A stretch of DNA of 17,968 nucleotides from Puniceicoccales bacterium (GCA_031260015.1 JAIRKR010000058.1:1-17968), one strand, 5' to 3'. Numbered from the stretch's first letter, positions 7,471 to 15,601 are shown. Numbers and translations are program-made. Notes: generated by a model not told the origin, from the letters alone.

Positions 7471-8631
7471 ATGAAGATGGAGCAGTCAGAAAACACCAAT
7501 GATTCCGTACGCAATGTGGATATAGTGGGGGAAATTGCTTTATTACCCGATTCTCTGTTTTTTTATCAGACGGATGAAAAAACAAAACGCTTACCTTCAA
7601 AACAACTCAATGAATGGGTATCCAATACGATTACTGAAGTTTCTCCTTTACCTATGGACCAATTATTATGGGGGTTTGTCGAACGAGAGACGGCAAAAGG
7701 TGGGCATGTTCTATTATGGTATGCCGGTTTAAAGGAACGTATACTGGGTGTTGTAGGTGATCTACCGGATGGGTTACACGCGGTTCCTTATTTTGCATTA
7801 GGATTTTTGCTTGCGCAAGAAGGAGGACAAATCTTTACGGGCGATAAATTTGCTTCCGTATTGGTGGATAAAAAGATTTTTGGTTTTTATAAAACCGAAG
7901 AAGCGAGTTTTACGCACATCCAACAATGCCTATCCGCCTCCAAAGTAGAAATTGGCGATCAGCTGACCCGCATTAAAATTGTCAGTTCTAATGTGGGGTA
8001 TTCCGGAGATATTAAATGGGTTACGGAATGTAAATCGCTGGATGGTTCCGTAAAAACGCGTGATGTGACCCTGCGGGCAGATGTTATTTGGAATGCAGAT
8101 ATTCGTGACAAAGCACTCATAAAATCTCTGAAAATGCAACGTCAAGTGGACAAGGTGTCACAGGCAGGTATCCGTATGGCGTTTTTATTTTTGATTTTAC
8201 TTTTCTCATTTGAAATTTGTCTAATGGGAGCAAAAGTATGTTTGCTGTACAAAGAAAGAATTAAAAATTTCCTACAGCCGAAGGCTTTGTCCATTGAGAG
8301 CAAAGACTTTCTGGTACGTAAAATTCAAAGCACCGTGGAACAAGAAATTCGTCCCTTTGAATTGCTAAGTATTTTAAATGACTTCAGGCCTAAGTCTATT
8401 TATTTTCTGTCTTCTATGATCGACAACTTGCATAATGTTGTGGTGGAAGCCATCGCCGAAACGGCTATTGCAGCCGAAACTTATCGTCAACAATTGGATA
8501 AAAGTGGATATTTTGAATCGGTGACGATAGAGAACATGACAACCACTTATCAAGGGACAAAGTTTGCTTTGGTTTGCGACTTCAAAGAAAAAAATAAGAC
8601 TTCATTTCTAGCTCTGGAAAATCCATCATGA
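7471..8631 (+). CDS. gspL: Putative T2SS inner-membrane assembly protein GspL
   Basis: 386 residues from ATG 7471, 10 nt after the gspK stop. A TTG at 7429 would add 14 residues but overlap gspK by 32 nt and has no better ribosome site. It has a soluble N-terminal part of about 230 residues with actin-like-fold character (for example VLLWYAGLKERILGVV and ALGFLLAQEGG). One transmembrane helix follows (IRMAFLFLILLFSFEICLMG, about 234-253 in ATG numbering), then a periplasmic domain of about 120 residues with a ferredoxin-like pattern. This is the GspL layout: cytoplasmic actin-like domain that recruits GspE, one TM, periplasmic domain that pairs with GspM. Sequence signatures are weak, so the call leans on topology and on the K-L-M order. 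It overlaps gspM by 4 nt (ATGA). Confidence 0.7.
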   Translation: MKMEQSENTNDSVRNVDIVGEIALLPDSLFFYQTDEKTKRLPSKQLNEWVSNTITEVSPLPMDQLLWGFVERETAKGGHVLLWYAGLKERILGVVGDLPDGLHAVPYFALGFLLAQEGGQIFTGDKFASVLVDKKIFGFYKTEEASFTHIQQCLSASKVEIGDQLTRIKIVSSNVGYSGDIKWVTECKSLDGSVKTRDVTLRADVIWNADIRDKALIKSLKMQRQVDKVSQAGIRMAFLFLILLFSFEICLMGAKVCLLYKERIKNFLQPKALSIESKDFLVRKIQSTVEQEIRPFELLSILNDFRPKSIYFLSSMIDNLHNVVVEAIAETAIAAETYRQQLDKSGYFESVTIENMTTTYQGTKFALVCDFKEKNKTSFLALENPS

Positions 8632-9176
8632 AGATCGTTGAAAAGTTTTTAGGTTTTTTAACTAAACTCAATAGCCGAGAGAAGTTACTTTGTTTAATTT
8701 TTGTTTGGTTTGCCGGTTTTATTTGGCTTACAACATGCCTGCACAGGGCTAAAAAGTTCAAGCAAGATTGGCAGCTGGTACAATCAAAGACAAAGCATTT
8801 TAATTTTTGGATAAAAAATGAGGCCATCGTTAAAAGTAATTTAACAAAAATTCTAACGTGGATTGATCCGGAAAAAACTTACTCGGGAACACAATTGGCA
8901 GGCCAAGTGGAGACGGTTGCACGGGATAATCAATTAACGTACTCCATGACTTCTCCAAAAACACGGCAGGGAGATATTTTTAATGCCCACACGTTGCAAC
9001 TGCGTTGTGAAAATGCCAGTTTAAAAAATTTGGTAGATTTTGAAAATGCAATTTATGCGATGAAACCTTACATCGCCTTGGAAAAAGTAAAAATACGTGC
9101 CAACAACTTTAACCCAACTTTACTAGAGGTTAACTTTGACCTAATTGCACTACAATTAAAGGATTTACAACAATGA
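8628..9176 (+). CDS. gspM: Putative T2SS inner-membrane assembly protein GspM
   Basis: 182 residues. A short basic cytoplasmic N-terminus (about 1-18) precedes one transmembrane helix (LLCLIFVWFAGFIWLTTCL, about 20-38). A helical region follows, then a small periplasmic domain with an alpha-beta pattern (LAGQVETVARDNQLTY, about 90-105; strands near 120 and 150) like GspM/PilO ferredoxin-like domains. GspM stabilises GspL in the inner-membrane platform. Its start overlaps the gspL stop and its stop overlaps the gspD start, both as ATGA, implying translational coupling of L, M and D. The family is poorly conserved, so the call rests on topology, size and operon position. Confidence 0.72.
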   Translation: MKIVEKFLGFLTKLNSREKLLCLIFVWFAGFIWLTTCLHRAKKFKQDWQLVQSKTKHFNFWIKNEAIVKSNLTKILTWIDPEKTYSGTQLAGQVETVARDNQLTYSMTSPKTRQGDIFNAHTLQLRCENASLKNLVDFENAIYAMKPYIALEKVKIRANNFNPTLLEVNFDLIALQLKDLQQ

Positions 9177-11485
9177 AAAAAACAATCAATGATCGTACGA
9201 TGAAGTTATTAAAACCGTTTATCATCGGCACTTTTTTAATAGGCATGCTATACGTAAGTGCCCTCGTCGCCGAAGATGATAAATTGTCTGTGAATTCTAA
9301 GGATGCTGCAGGGGAACAACAAGGTACTTTGGAAACTTCGCCGGATACTTTAGCAGATAACAGCAAGATTGATTCACTTACATTGGTGGAAGAATCTGTG
9401 CAACAAGTGTTGGCTTTGTTGGAAAAATTAACGGGGCGCATCTTAATCGTTGCAAATAATTTACCCAAGGTCTCCGTTAATTTAAATATCTCGCATCCCT
9501 TGACCCAACAAGAAGCGGTCGCAAGTATTAAAAGCGTGTTAAACGCCAATGGTATTGCCGTGACGCCAATGGGAGAAAAGTATTTAAGAGTTGTACCGGT
9601 GAATAGAGCCAAGAGTAGCTCGCCAGAACTCATTGATATCCAACAACTTCAATCCCATGCTGCCAGCCAAGAAATATGTAGCTGTTTATTTCCATTTAAC
9701 AATTTGACGGCTCGCGAAGCGGCGCGTATGGTGCATGCATTTTTAACACCCGTAGTGTCGTCGGTAGTTACTTTAGATAAAGCGAATGCACTGTTGATTA
9801 CAGATGCTTTAAGTAATTTACAGAGATTGGGCACCATTTTTGCAAAGATTGATAAAGTAGGGGACGTTCAAGAAAAAATCATGTTTTTCGACGTAAAAAA
9901 TGTGAGTGCAAAAGAATTGAAACAAAAATTTGAAGACTTGCAAAAAGGTGCTTTAAAACGTTATCTGCTGGGGAATACAAGTTTTGAGGCAGATGCAAGA
10001 ACCAACCAGCTCATTGTGGTTACACCCGTGGGCAATGAAGACATCATACAGAGCTTTATGGATCGTCTAGACGTCAACGTGGGTGCTTTAGCACGCAGCC
10101 ACGTATTTAGAATTCAGCACGGTTCAAGTAAAGAATTAACGGGATTGGTCAAAAGGTTAGTACAGCAGCAAAATCGGCAAGAAAAAACAGATTTGCCTCC
10201 GGAACAACCTGAACCAAATGCCGTAAAAAATGATCAAGTAGCCCAATTTAGTAAACAGTTGAGCATAGAGTGTGATGAAAGGTTGAACGCGGTTGTTGTA
10301 TACGGTACCCCGACCGATATTCGTCAGATCCAGCAATTGATAGAACAGTTAGACGTTGTATTGCCGCAGGTCCGCATTGAAGTTATCATCGCTGAAGTTA
10401 TTTTGAACAATGGACAAGTGAGTGGCCTAGAATCGTTCGGTTACAATCATAACGGACACTTGAGTACCTTAAAAGATATTACAATGCCTGCTTTATCGTC
10501 AAATAGTGGTAACGGTCCATTCAAAATTTCTTCGTTAACTTTCAAGCATTTTACGTTGGATACCGTCATTAATGCGGCGAAAACAGATTCCAATGTGTCC
10601 ATTTTGTCGGCCCCCACTTTGTTAACGACCCATGCCAGGGAGTCTTTGATTAAGATTTCTGAAACGCGTCCCTATTTGAGTAGTGTACAAACAAAAAGTG
10701 ATTCAAGTACCAGTCCCACGGCGGCCGATATTTCCAACAGCACGATTGAAAAAGTGGATGCGGGTATTGAGTTGACGGTGAAACCTCTCATTGGAACCCA
10801 AGGTGTCGTACAATTGGAGATTACACAAAAAGTGGATAATTTTTCCCAAGAATCGACGACCATTGGTGCCAACAAGTTGTCCATGCCACACATTATGCGC
10901 AGAGAAGCTAAATCCTTTGTATCCATCCAGTCAGGAGATGTTCTCATTCTTGGAGGGTTAAAGCAAAGAGAAGTCATGGATCGTAAAAAACGTATGTTTA
11001 TATTGGGCGATTTGCCTTTGTTGGGCGATGCCCTATTCTCTGGAAAAGTAAAAGAAGAGGTTGTAAAAGAATTGATTATCTTCATACGGCCTTACGTTCT
11101 TTCGGATGTCGATAGTGCAACGCAGGATACTCAAAAATATATAGACCATTTGAATGAATCTACGAGATCGGATATTAGTGCATACCTTGAAAACGGAAAA
11201 TTAACTCAGAACGATGGTTTGAAAGCGACGCATAAACCAACGCCTAGAGGTCACCACAGAAGACGGGGCAACGTAAAATCTCAGCCCGCCTGTCAAATCA
11301 CCGAGTCTAATACGGATCCTCGTAACATATCCGCGCAATCAAATACTCATTTGCGCGCCAACAAAAAGCAATCAACGAAGAAAAGCAATGTGAAACCTAG
11401 GGTGCGTAAATCGCATCGCACAAAAACGAAACCTCTATTGCACGTAAAACGCGCAAAATTACAAAACAACGCGACAACTCATTGA
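9173..11485 (+). CDS. gspD: T2SS secretin GspD with a long basic C-terminal tail
   Basis: 770 residues forming the outer-membrane channel. A signal peptide ends near SALVA-ED (33/34). The AAAGGA Shine-Dalgarno at 9158-9163 supports ATG 9173, which overlaps gspM by 4 nt; M10 is an alternative. Domains in order: N0 (about 68-142), N1 (about 150-228), N2 (about 235-302), N3 (about 308-405, with LNAVVVYGTPTDIRQIQQLI), then the secretin core (about 408-655). The core contains SILSAPTLLTTHARESLIKI, SGDVLILGGLKQRE and the signature ILGDLPLLGDALFS (610-623), then KELIIFIRPYVL. After the core comes a roughly 110-residue extension; its last 90 residues (681-770) contain 23 Lys/Arg and 7 His against 3 Asp/Glu. 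That tail replaces the usual short S-domain that binds a pilotin and resembles no domain I know. The secretin call is firm. Confidence 0.95.
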   Translation: MKKTINDRTMKLLKPFIIGTFLIGMLYVSALVAEDDKLSVNSKDAAGEQQGTLETSPDTLADNSKIDSLTLVEESVQQVLALLEKLTGRILIVANNLPKVSVNLNISHPLTQQEAVASIKSVLNANGIAVTPMGEKYLRVVPVNRAKSSSPELIDIQQLQSHAASQEICSCLFPFNNLTAREAARMVHAFLTPVVSSVVTLDKANALLITDALSNLQRLGTIFAKIDKVGDVQEKIMFFDVKNVSAKELKQKFEDLQKGALKRYLLGNTSFEADARTNQLIVVTPVGNEDIIQSFMDRLDVNVGALARSHVFRIQHGSSKELTGLVKRLVQQQNRQEKTDLPPEQPEPNAVKNDQVAQFSKQLSIECDERLNAVVVYGTPTDIRQIQQLIEQLDVVLPQVRIEVIIAEVILNNGQVSGLESFGYNHNGHLSTLKDITMPALSSNSGNGPFKISSLTFKHFTLDTVINAAKTDSNVSILSAPTLLTTHARESLIKISETRPYLSSVQTKSDSSTSPTAADISNSTIEKVDAGIELTVKPLIGTQGVVQLEITQKVDNFSQESTTIGANKLSMPHIMRREAKSFVSIQSGDVLILGGLKQREVMDRKKRMFILGDLPLLGDALFSGKVKEEVVKELIIFIRPYVLSDVDSATQDTQKYIDHLNESTRSDISAYLENGKLTQNDGLKATHKPTPRGHHRRRGNVKSQPACQITESNTDPRNISAQSNTHLRANKKQSTKKSNVKPRVRKSHRTKTKPLLHVKRAKLQNNATTH

Positions 11486-11499
11486 CCGTTAGACCCAAG

Positions 11500-12054
11500 A
11501 TGAATCTAAACATCAAGACATATTTTAGGCGACACGTGTTGCTGTTTCAAACATACGTTGTACTGATGTTGTGGGCATGTGGCGGGTTAAATGCAGAAGA
11601 AAATGATAGCGGGCTGCCTTTAATCACAAGCCAATCATGCGAAGAACTTATAAAAAATTCTCCCTTCATCCCTGCCTACTTTAATCAAGGAGGAAATTCG
11701 GTGTCCACCTTATCGACGTTGACAACGGCCGATTATCAATTTCGTAGCGTCATGAAGATAACAAGCGGCATTTACCATTTTGGCCTAACGGATGTTCATA
11801 CGCAAAAAGGAATTTGGATATCGTCTCGACGTGAAGATAATGATCCCAATTTGCACGTACAATTTTACGCCTACGATGAAAGTAAGGCGTTGCTAGTGTT
11901 GGAATTGCCGGAAGGATTAGTGCGTATACAGAGAGAAATAGAAAAAACTGAAGTCAAAACCTCCGCTATGAGTATGGGTGGAATCGGTGACGATATGATG
12001 GAAGATACGGGCATGTATGACGGCGAAGGGAGTGATTTTAATGGTGAAGGATAA
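11500..12054 (+). CDS. Exported or lipoprotein-like protein of unknown family in the GspC slot of the T2SS operon
   Basis: 184 residues from ATG 11500; a TTG at 11482 would add six residues and overlap gspD as TTGA. A basic N-terminus (KTYFRRH) is followed by a hydrophobic stretch and then LWAC-GGLNA-EEN. This allows lipoprotein processing at C27 (though Trp at -2 is not canonical), signal peptidase I cleavage after GLNA, or an uncleaved anchor. A middle part of about 65 residues (FRSVMKITSGIYHFGLTD to VRIQREI) is a run of short beta strands, loosely like the homology-region domain of GspC/PilP. The last 28 residues are Gly/Asp/Glu/Met-rich, with 8 acidic and no basic residues. It lies between secretin and ATPase, so a GspC-like coupling protein or a pilotin are the two best guesses; neither is shown by a diagnostic motif. 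It is surely a gene of this operon by spacing. Confidence 0.75.
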   Translation: MNLNIKTYFRRHVLLFQTYVVLMLWACGGLNAEENDSGLPLITSQSCEELIKNSPFIPAYFNQGGNSVSTLSTLTTADYQFRSVMKITSGIYHFGLTDVHTQKGIWISSRREDNDPNLHVQFYAYDESKALLVLELPEGLVRIQREIEKTEVKTSAMSMGGIGDDMMEDTGMYDGEGSDFNGEG

Positions 12055-12080
12055 ACATCAAAATTGAGGGTGTATTTTGC

Positions 12081-13790
12081 ATGAATTTACAAAAGCATAG
12101 AGTTAAAATTCCATCGTTGTTAGAACGATTAGATGAATCTCAAAAGCTCACTCTAAAAAAGCTATTAAGACATGAACGTTTGGATTATTTGGCAGAGATG
12201 TTAGATCGTTCAACAAACGTTGTAGGTAAATTGATTGCGGAAGAAAATGGTCTCGATTTTTTAGAAAATTTTAAGATAGCCGGTAATGCGACTACCCAAA
12301 TACCTCTGCGTTTGATCCATGAATATCAATGTTTACCCATCGAAATTCAGAATGATTTAAATGCAGACAGTTTACATTTAATTACCGTTTGGCCTCCCGA
12401 TGCGTCCATGGTCCGCTGGATCGAAGTGGTTTGTGGACGTAAGGCTATTTGGCATTTAACGGTTGCTCAAAATGTCGCCAACACCATCATTCAACACTTT
12501 GGTGTAGGTTCCGACAGTTTGTCGGACAGTGACCTAGAAGGAAGTTTACGCGCAGAGGATGAGGTAGAGGTAGAAGAAGATGAAGATGCTGCCATTATTC
12601 GTTTTGTGAATGAAATTATTGCCAAGGCAGTCACGGACCGTGCAACGGACATTCATTTTGAACCGCAAAAAAACTCCATTCAAATACGATATCGCATTGA
12701 TGGCCAATTGGTTTCCATTAAATTACCAGAAAATTTGGTAAAATTTCAGGCCGCCATCATTTCACGTTTGAAAATTATGGCCCGTCTGAATATCTCCGAA
12801 AAACGTCGCCCTCAAGATGGAAGAATTCGTTTTACTTCGGGACCTTTTGAATTGGATATTCGTTTGTCTACTTTACCAACGATGTATGGAGAAAGTATCA
12901 GCTTACGTCTTTTGAGTCAAGGCAGTCGACCCGTGACTTTGGAGGATCTGGGATTGAGTTCCGAGGATTTAAAAGTAATTGACCACAATATCCGCAAGCC
13001 CCATGGAATCATTTTGGTGACAGGACCTACGGGTTCCGGTAAGTCGACTTCGCTCAGCGCTTTTGTCCGTAGAATTAGAACTCCGGAACGACGTATAATT
13101 ACCGTTGAAGATCCCGTGGAATATGAAATTGAAGGTGTTAACCAATCGCAGGTACACGGTGAAATTGGTTTCAGTTTTGCCAGTGCATTGCGGCATATTC
13201 TACGACAAGACCCGGATGTTATCATGATTGGTGAAATTCGTGACAAGGAAACAGCCGACATTGCAATTCGCGCTTCTTTAACGGGACACTTGGTATTGAG
13301 TTCGCTGCACACCAATGATGCCGCAGGTGGGTTAACACGTCTTGTCGACATGGGTATTGAGCCATTTCTAATCACTTCATCGGTGGAAATGATTGTTGCA
13401 CAGCGTCTGGTGCGTCGTTTGTGCCCGAATTGTTCCACGCCCGCCAATTTACCTGAACAAACCTTGCGTATGCAGCTGAACCAATTGGGCGTACATGCAT
13501 CCGAAATTCAGTATGCATCTCAGGTGAAAAGAGCCGTAGGTTGTGACCAGTGTAGGAATTTAGGATATAAAGGACGTGTCGGAATATTTGAAATTTTGAA
13601 TATTAGCGAGGAAATCCATAAAGCGATTATTAAAAACAAGTCTGCGAACGACATTAAAGAAATTGCTTTAAAAGAAGGTATGCGTACACTGCAACAATCT
13701 GCATGGAACCAGGTAAAATGTGGGTTTGCGAGTTTGGAAGCCGCATTGCATTTTTCTGCAGGTGAGTTGGAGACATCTGTTTCTAAATAA
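12081..13790 (+). CDS. gspE: T2SS ATPase GspE
   Basis: 569 residues, a cytoplasmic hexameric secretion ATPase driving pseudopilus assembly. The N-terminal GspE domain (about 1-140, with VVGKLIAEENGLDFLENFKI) is followed by an acidic linker (145-169) and the catalytic region: RATDIHFEP (187-195), RRPQDGRI (242-249), Walker A GPTGSGKS (315-322), the Asp box EDPVEY (343-348), Walker B RQDPDVIMIGEIRD (375-388), and the His box LSSLHTNDA (406-414). The metal-binding C-terminal motif has four cysteines, CPNC (C448, C451) and CDQC (C488, C491), the zinc site typical of GspE/PilB. The start ATG 12081 has GAGGGTG about 10 nt upstream and lies 26 nt after the previous gene. It ends overlapping gspF by one base (TAATG). 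All catalytic motifs are intact. Confidence 0.96.
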   Translation: MNLQKHRVKIPSLLERLDESQKLTLKKLLRHERLDYLAEMLDRSTNVVGKLIAEENGLDFLENFKIAGNATTQIPLRLIHEYQCLPIEIQNDLNADSLHLITVWPPDASMVRWIEVVCGRKAIWHLTVAQNVANTIIQHFGVGSDSLSDSDLEGSLRAEDEVEVEEDEDAAIIRFVNEIIAKAVTDRATDIHFEPQKNSIQIRYRIDGQLVSIKLPENLVKFQAAIISRLKIMARLNISEKRRPQDGRIRFTSGPFELDIRLSTLPTMYGESISLRLLSQGSRPVTLEDLGLSSEDLKVIDHNIRKPHGIILVTGPTGSGKSTSLSAFVRRIRTPERRIITVEDPVEYEIEGVNQSQVHGEIGFSFASALRHILRQDPDVIMIGEIRDKETADIAIRASLTGHLVLSSLHTNDAAGGLTRLVDMGIEPFLITSSVEMIVAQRLVRRLCPNCSTPANLPEQTLRMQLNQLGVHASEIQYASQVKRAVGCDQCRNLGYKGRVGIFEILNISEEIHKAIIKNKSANDIKEIALKEGMRTLQQSAWNQVKCGFASLEAALHFSAGELETSVSK

Positions 13791-15010
13791 TGGGTACGAT
13801 GTTAAAATTTAAATATAAAACTGAGAACGGCAAAAAAGAAGGGTTCATTTTTGCAAAAAATAAAAAGCAGGCATTGCAATTGTTGGCACGTCAGGGGATT
13901 CAACCTTCCGATTTGGTATTGATTGCAAAGGGGGTCGAAAAGGATCCTGCCGAAAACGTTAAAAAGTTGAATTCCAAAATAGCGCTGCCGTTTCTAAAAA
14001 GAATTTTTCAATTGCATGGAGCCGGATTGCCGATTGGCGATACGTTGAAAATTCTGCAAACGCGTCTTCGCGATCAGAATCAGAAAGAATTAGCGGTTGT
14101 ATTGTGGAAAGATTTAAGTGAGGGGAAAAGCTTGGGAGACGCGCTCAAAAATTATCCCAATGTCTTCGGAGAAGATATTATTTACCCCATTGAAGCTGCG
14201 GAAGTAACCGGAAATTTAGCGCCTGTTTTCAAGGAGATTATTCATTTATTGACGGAACGTGAACAGTTGAAAAAAAAGGTCTTAAGCGGCATGGCTTATC
14301 CTACCATTGTTTCCATCGTTGCCATTATCGTGGTTGGTTTTTTCTTATTTTTTCTGCTACCACGCATCGAACATATGTTGACTTCCCTGGGAGGAGAGAT
14401 GGCGCTCCCGGCACGCATTTTGATAGGATTTTCGCACGCTTTACTTTATGGATTTCCGGTCATTGTTGTAGGCCTAACGGTAGGCTTTATTGCCATTCGA
14501 TCTTGGCGAAAGTTTTCTGCAAGTGGAAAATTCAAGACGGATAGTTTTGTTCTAAAGTTGCCCATCGTAAATACGTTGATCAGGTATGTGGAAATTTGCA
14601 GGGTGTCAAATTTGCTATCCACCTTATTGAGCAGTGGCGTGAATTTAACGGAAGGTATGCGGTTGACCGAAAAAGTAATTGGCAATGTCTGTCTTCGAAA
14701 ATTGTATCAGGAAGCGCGCAATAAAATTAACGATGGTGTGGCCATGTCGGTAGCTTTTAAAACTAAAGATATCCCATTTTTTACCGATTTAGCCCTGGAC
14801 ATATTAACGGTAGGTGAAAGCACGGGGAACATGCATGAGAGTTTAAAGGAAGTATACCGATTGCATAATGAGGAATTGGATGCAAAATTTCGTTTCTTGA
14901 CCCATGCCATTACATCCAGTGCATTGGGGTTTGCATTTTTTCTCGTTGGCATTTTGGCGTTGGGCATCGTATCCAGCGTTATGCAGTTCAGCAGTTCATT
15001 AAACTTATAA
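13790..15010 (+). CDS. gspF: T2SS inner-membrane platform protein GspF
   Basis: 406 residues, the polytopic membrane protein at the centre of the T2SS platform, thought to transmit GspE motion to the pseudopilus. Residues 1-45 form the small N-terminal domain (YKTENGKKEGFIFAKNKKQA). Two T2SSF repeats follow (about 65-190 and 265-395), each with the marker E-x-x-G-N pattern (EAAEVTGNLAPV at 136-147, GESTGNMHESL at 342-352). Transmembrane segments lie near 168-190, 212-236 and 374-398. The length is normal for GspF/PilC. Translation probably reinitiates from gspE through the TAATG junction. It is the last gene of the T2SS operon; rpsU has its own promoter 17 bp downstream. Confidence 0.95.
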   Translation: MGTMLKFKYKTENGKKEGFIFAKNKKQALQLLARQGIQPSDLVLIAKGVEKDPAENVKKLNSKIALPFLKRIFQLHGAGLPIGDTLKILQTRLRDQNQKELAVVLWKDLSEGKSLGDALKNYPNVFGEDIIYPIEAAEVTGNLAPVFKEIIHLLTEREQLKKKVLSGMAYPTIVSIVAIIVVGFFLFFLLPRIEHMLTSLGGEMALPARILIGFSHALLYGFPVIVVGLTVGFIAIRSWRKFSASGKFKTDSFVLKLPIVNTLIRYVEICRVSNLLSTLLSSGVNLTEGMRLTEKVIGNVCLRKLYQEARNKINDGVAMSVAFKTKDIPFFTDLALDILTVGESTGNMHESLKEVYRLHNEELDAKFRFLTHAITSSALGFAFFLVGILALGIVSSVMQFSSSLNL

Positions 15011-15026
15011 CTTTTTAAATAAAAAC

Positions 15027-15056
15027 TTGACCTTGGTGTAGAGGGACGCATATATT
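15027..15056 (+). promoter_or_regulatory. Sigma70-type promoter for rpsU
   Basis: TTGACC (15027-15032, five of six to consensus) and TATATT (15051-15056, five of six) are separated by 18 bp. They lie 17 bp after the gspF stop and place the transcription start near 15063, giving a leader of about 23 nt with the AAGGGGG ribosome site of rpsU. This is the clearest promoter in the window. Confidence 0.65.
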
Positions 15057-15085
15057 TAAAGTAGTTTAATCACAAGGGGGCATAA

Positions 15086-15286
15086 ATGGCTGTTGAAGTA
15101 AGAATGCGCAAGGGGGAGCCTCTAGAAAAGGCACTGCGTCGCTTGAAAAAAAAGTTGGATCGTGAAGGGATTTTGCGTGCGGTGAAAGCGAAACGTTATT
15201 TCGAAAAGCCTTGCGAAATAAGACGCCAAAAGGAAAAAGTAGCTGCATTCAATAATATGTTACGTCAAAAACGTGATGTTGCTTAG
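15086..15286 (+). CDS. rpsU: 30S ribosomal protein bS21
   Basis: 66 residues, small and very basic, matching bS21: MAVEVRMRKGEPLEKALRRL, then KKKLDREGILRAVKAKRYFEKP and a basic tail. bS21 sits on the 30S platform near the anti-Shine-Dalgarno end of 16S rRNA and aids initiation. The ribosome site AAGGGGG is very strong and lies 5-6 nt upstream of ATG. The gene has its own promoter (15027-15056) and intrinsic terminator (15331-15368), so it is a monocistronic unit between the T2SS operon and rsmA. Confidence 0.96.
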   Translation: MAVEVRMRKGEPLEKALRRLKKKLDREGILRAVKAKRYFEKPCEIRRQKEKVAAFNNMLRQKRDVA

Positions 15287-15330
15287 TATTTTTTGGTAAA
15301 TAGACTTATTCATTATTCAAATCATATGTG

Positions 15331-15368
15331 CAGAGTAATCGAAGAGGATTTGGTTACTCTGTTTTTTT
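15331..15368 (+). terminator. Intrinsic terminator of rpsU
   Basis: CAGAGTAA (15331-15338) pairs perfectly with TTACTCTG (15354-15361). The stem continues inward with T-G, C-G, G-T, A-T and A-T pairs to a 5-nt loop GAGGA (15344-15348), a 13-bp stem in all. Seven T residues follow at 15362-15368. It lies 44 nt after the rpsU stop. Confidence 0.85.
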
Positions 15369-15392
15369 GTACGTTTAATTTCGTTTAGGGGG

Positions 15393-15491
15393 TGCATGAG
15401 GTAAAAGAATAGAAAACGCTCGATAAAATTTTTTATAAAATTGTCTGCGGGCAGATATAGATTTTTCTAAGCTTATGGACTTCCTCATGCA
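15393..15491. repeat. Nested inverted repeats, candidate structured RNA
   Basis: TGCATGAGG (15393-15401) pairs perfectly with CCTCATGCA (15483-15491). Inside it TAGAAAA (15410-15416) pairs with TTTTCTA (15463-15469). Inside that TTGTCTG (15441-15447) and CAGATA (15452-15457) form a 6-bp hairpin with one G-T pair and loop CGGG. A direct repeat ATAAAATT occurs at 15423-15430 and 15435-15442. The nesting in order suggests a folded RNA of about 100 nt, but I see no promoter or terminator of its own and recognise no family. Strand is undetermined. Confidence 0.25.
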
Positions 15492-15601
15492 ATCTTTCGT
15501 GTAATCGATTTTGCAAGCACTTCAGGATGATGGGAGTTGAATTTAAAGTCTTTAATGTCATTGGAGGGTTGAATTTTTGTATAACCGAACAATTCTTTTA
15601 A

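Noticed and set aside
9130..9633. 167-codon minus-strand frame over the start of gspD
   Set aside because: It is antisense to the secretin signal peptide and N0 domain, has no ribosome site or recognisable domain, and would be alone on that strand.
12917..13447. 176-codon open frame on the minus strand inside gspE
   Set aside because: It lies antisense to the most conserved part of the GspE ATPase core; its translation shows no family features and is explained by the codon bias of the sense gene.
15527..15601. 24-codon reading frame upstream of rsmA as a leader peptide
   Set aside because: It has no good Shine-Dalgarno, no regulatory codon run and no recognised similarity; such a short frame is expected by chance.
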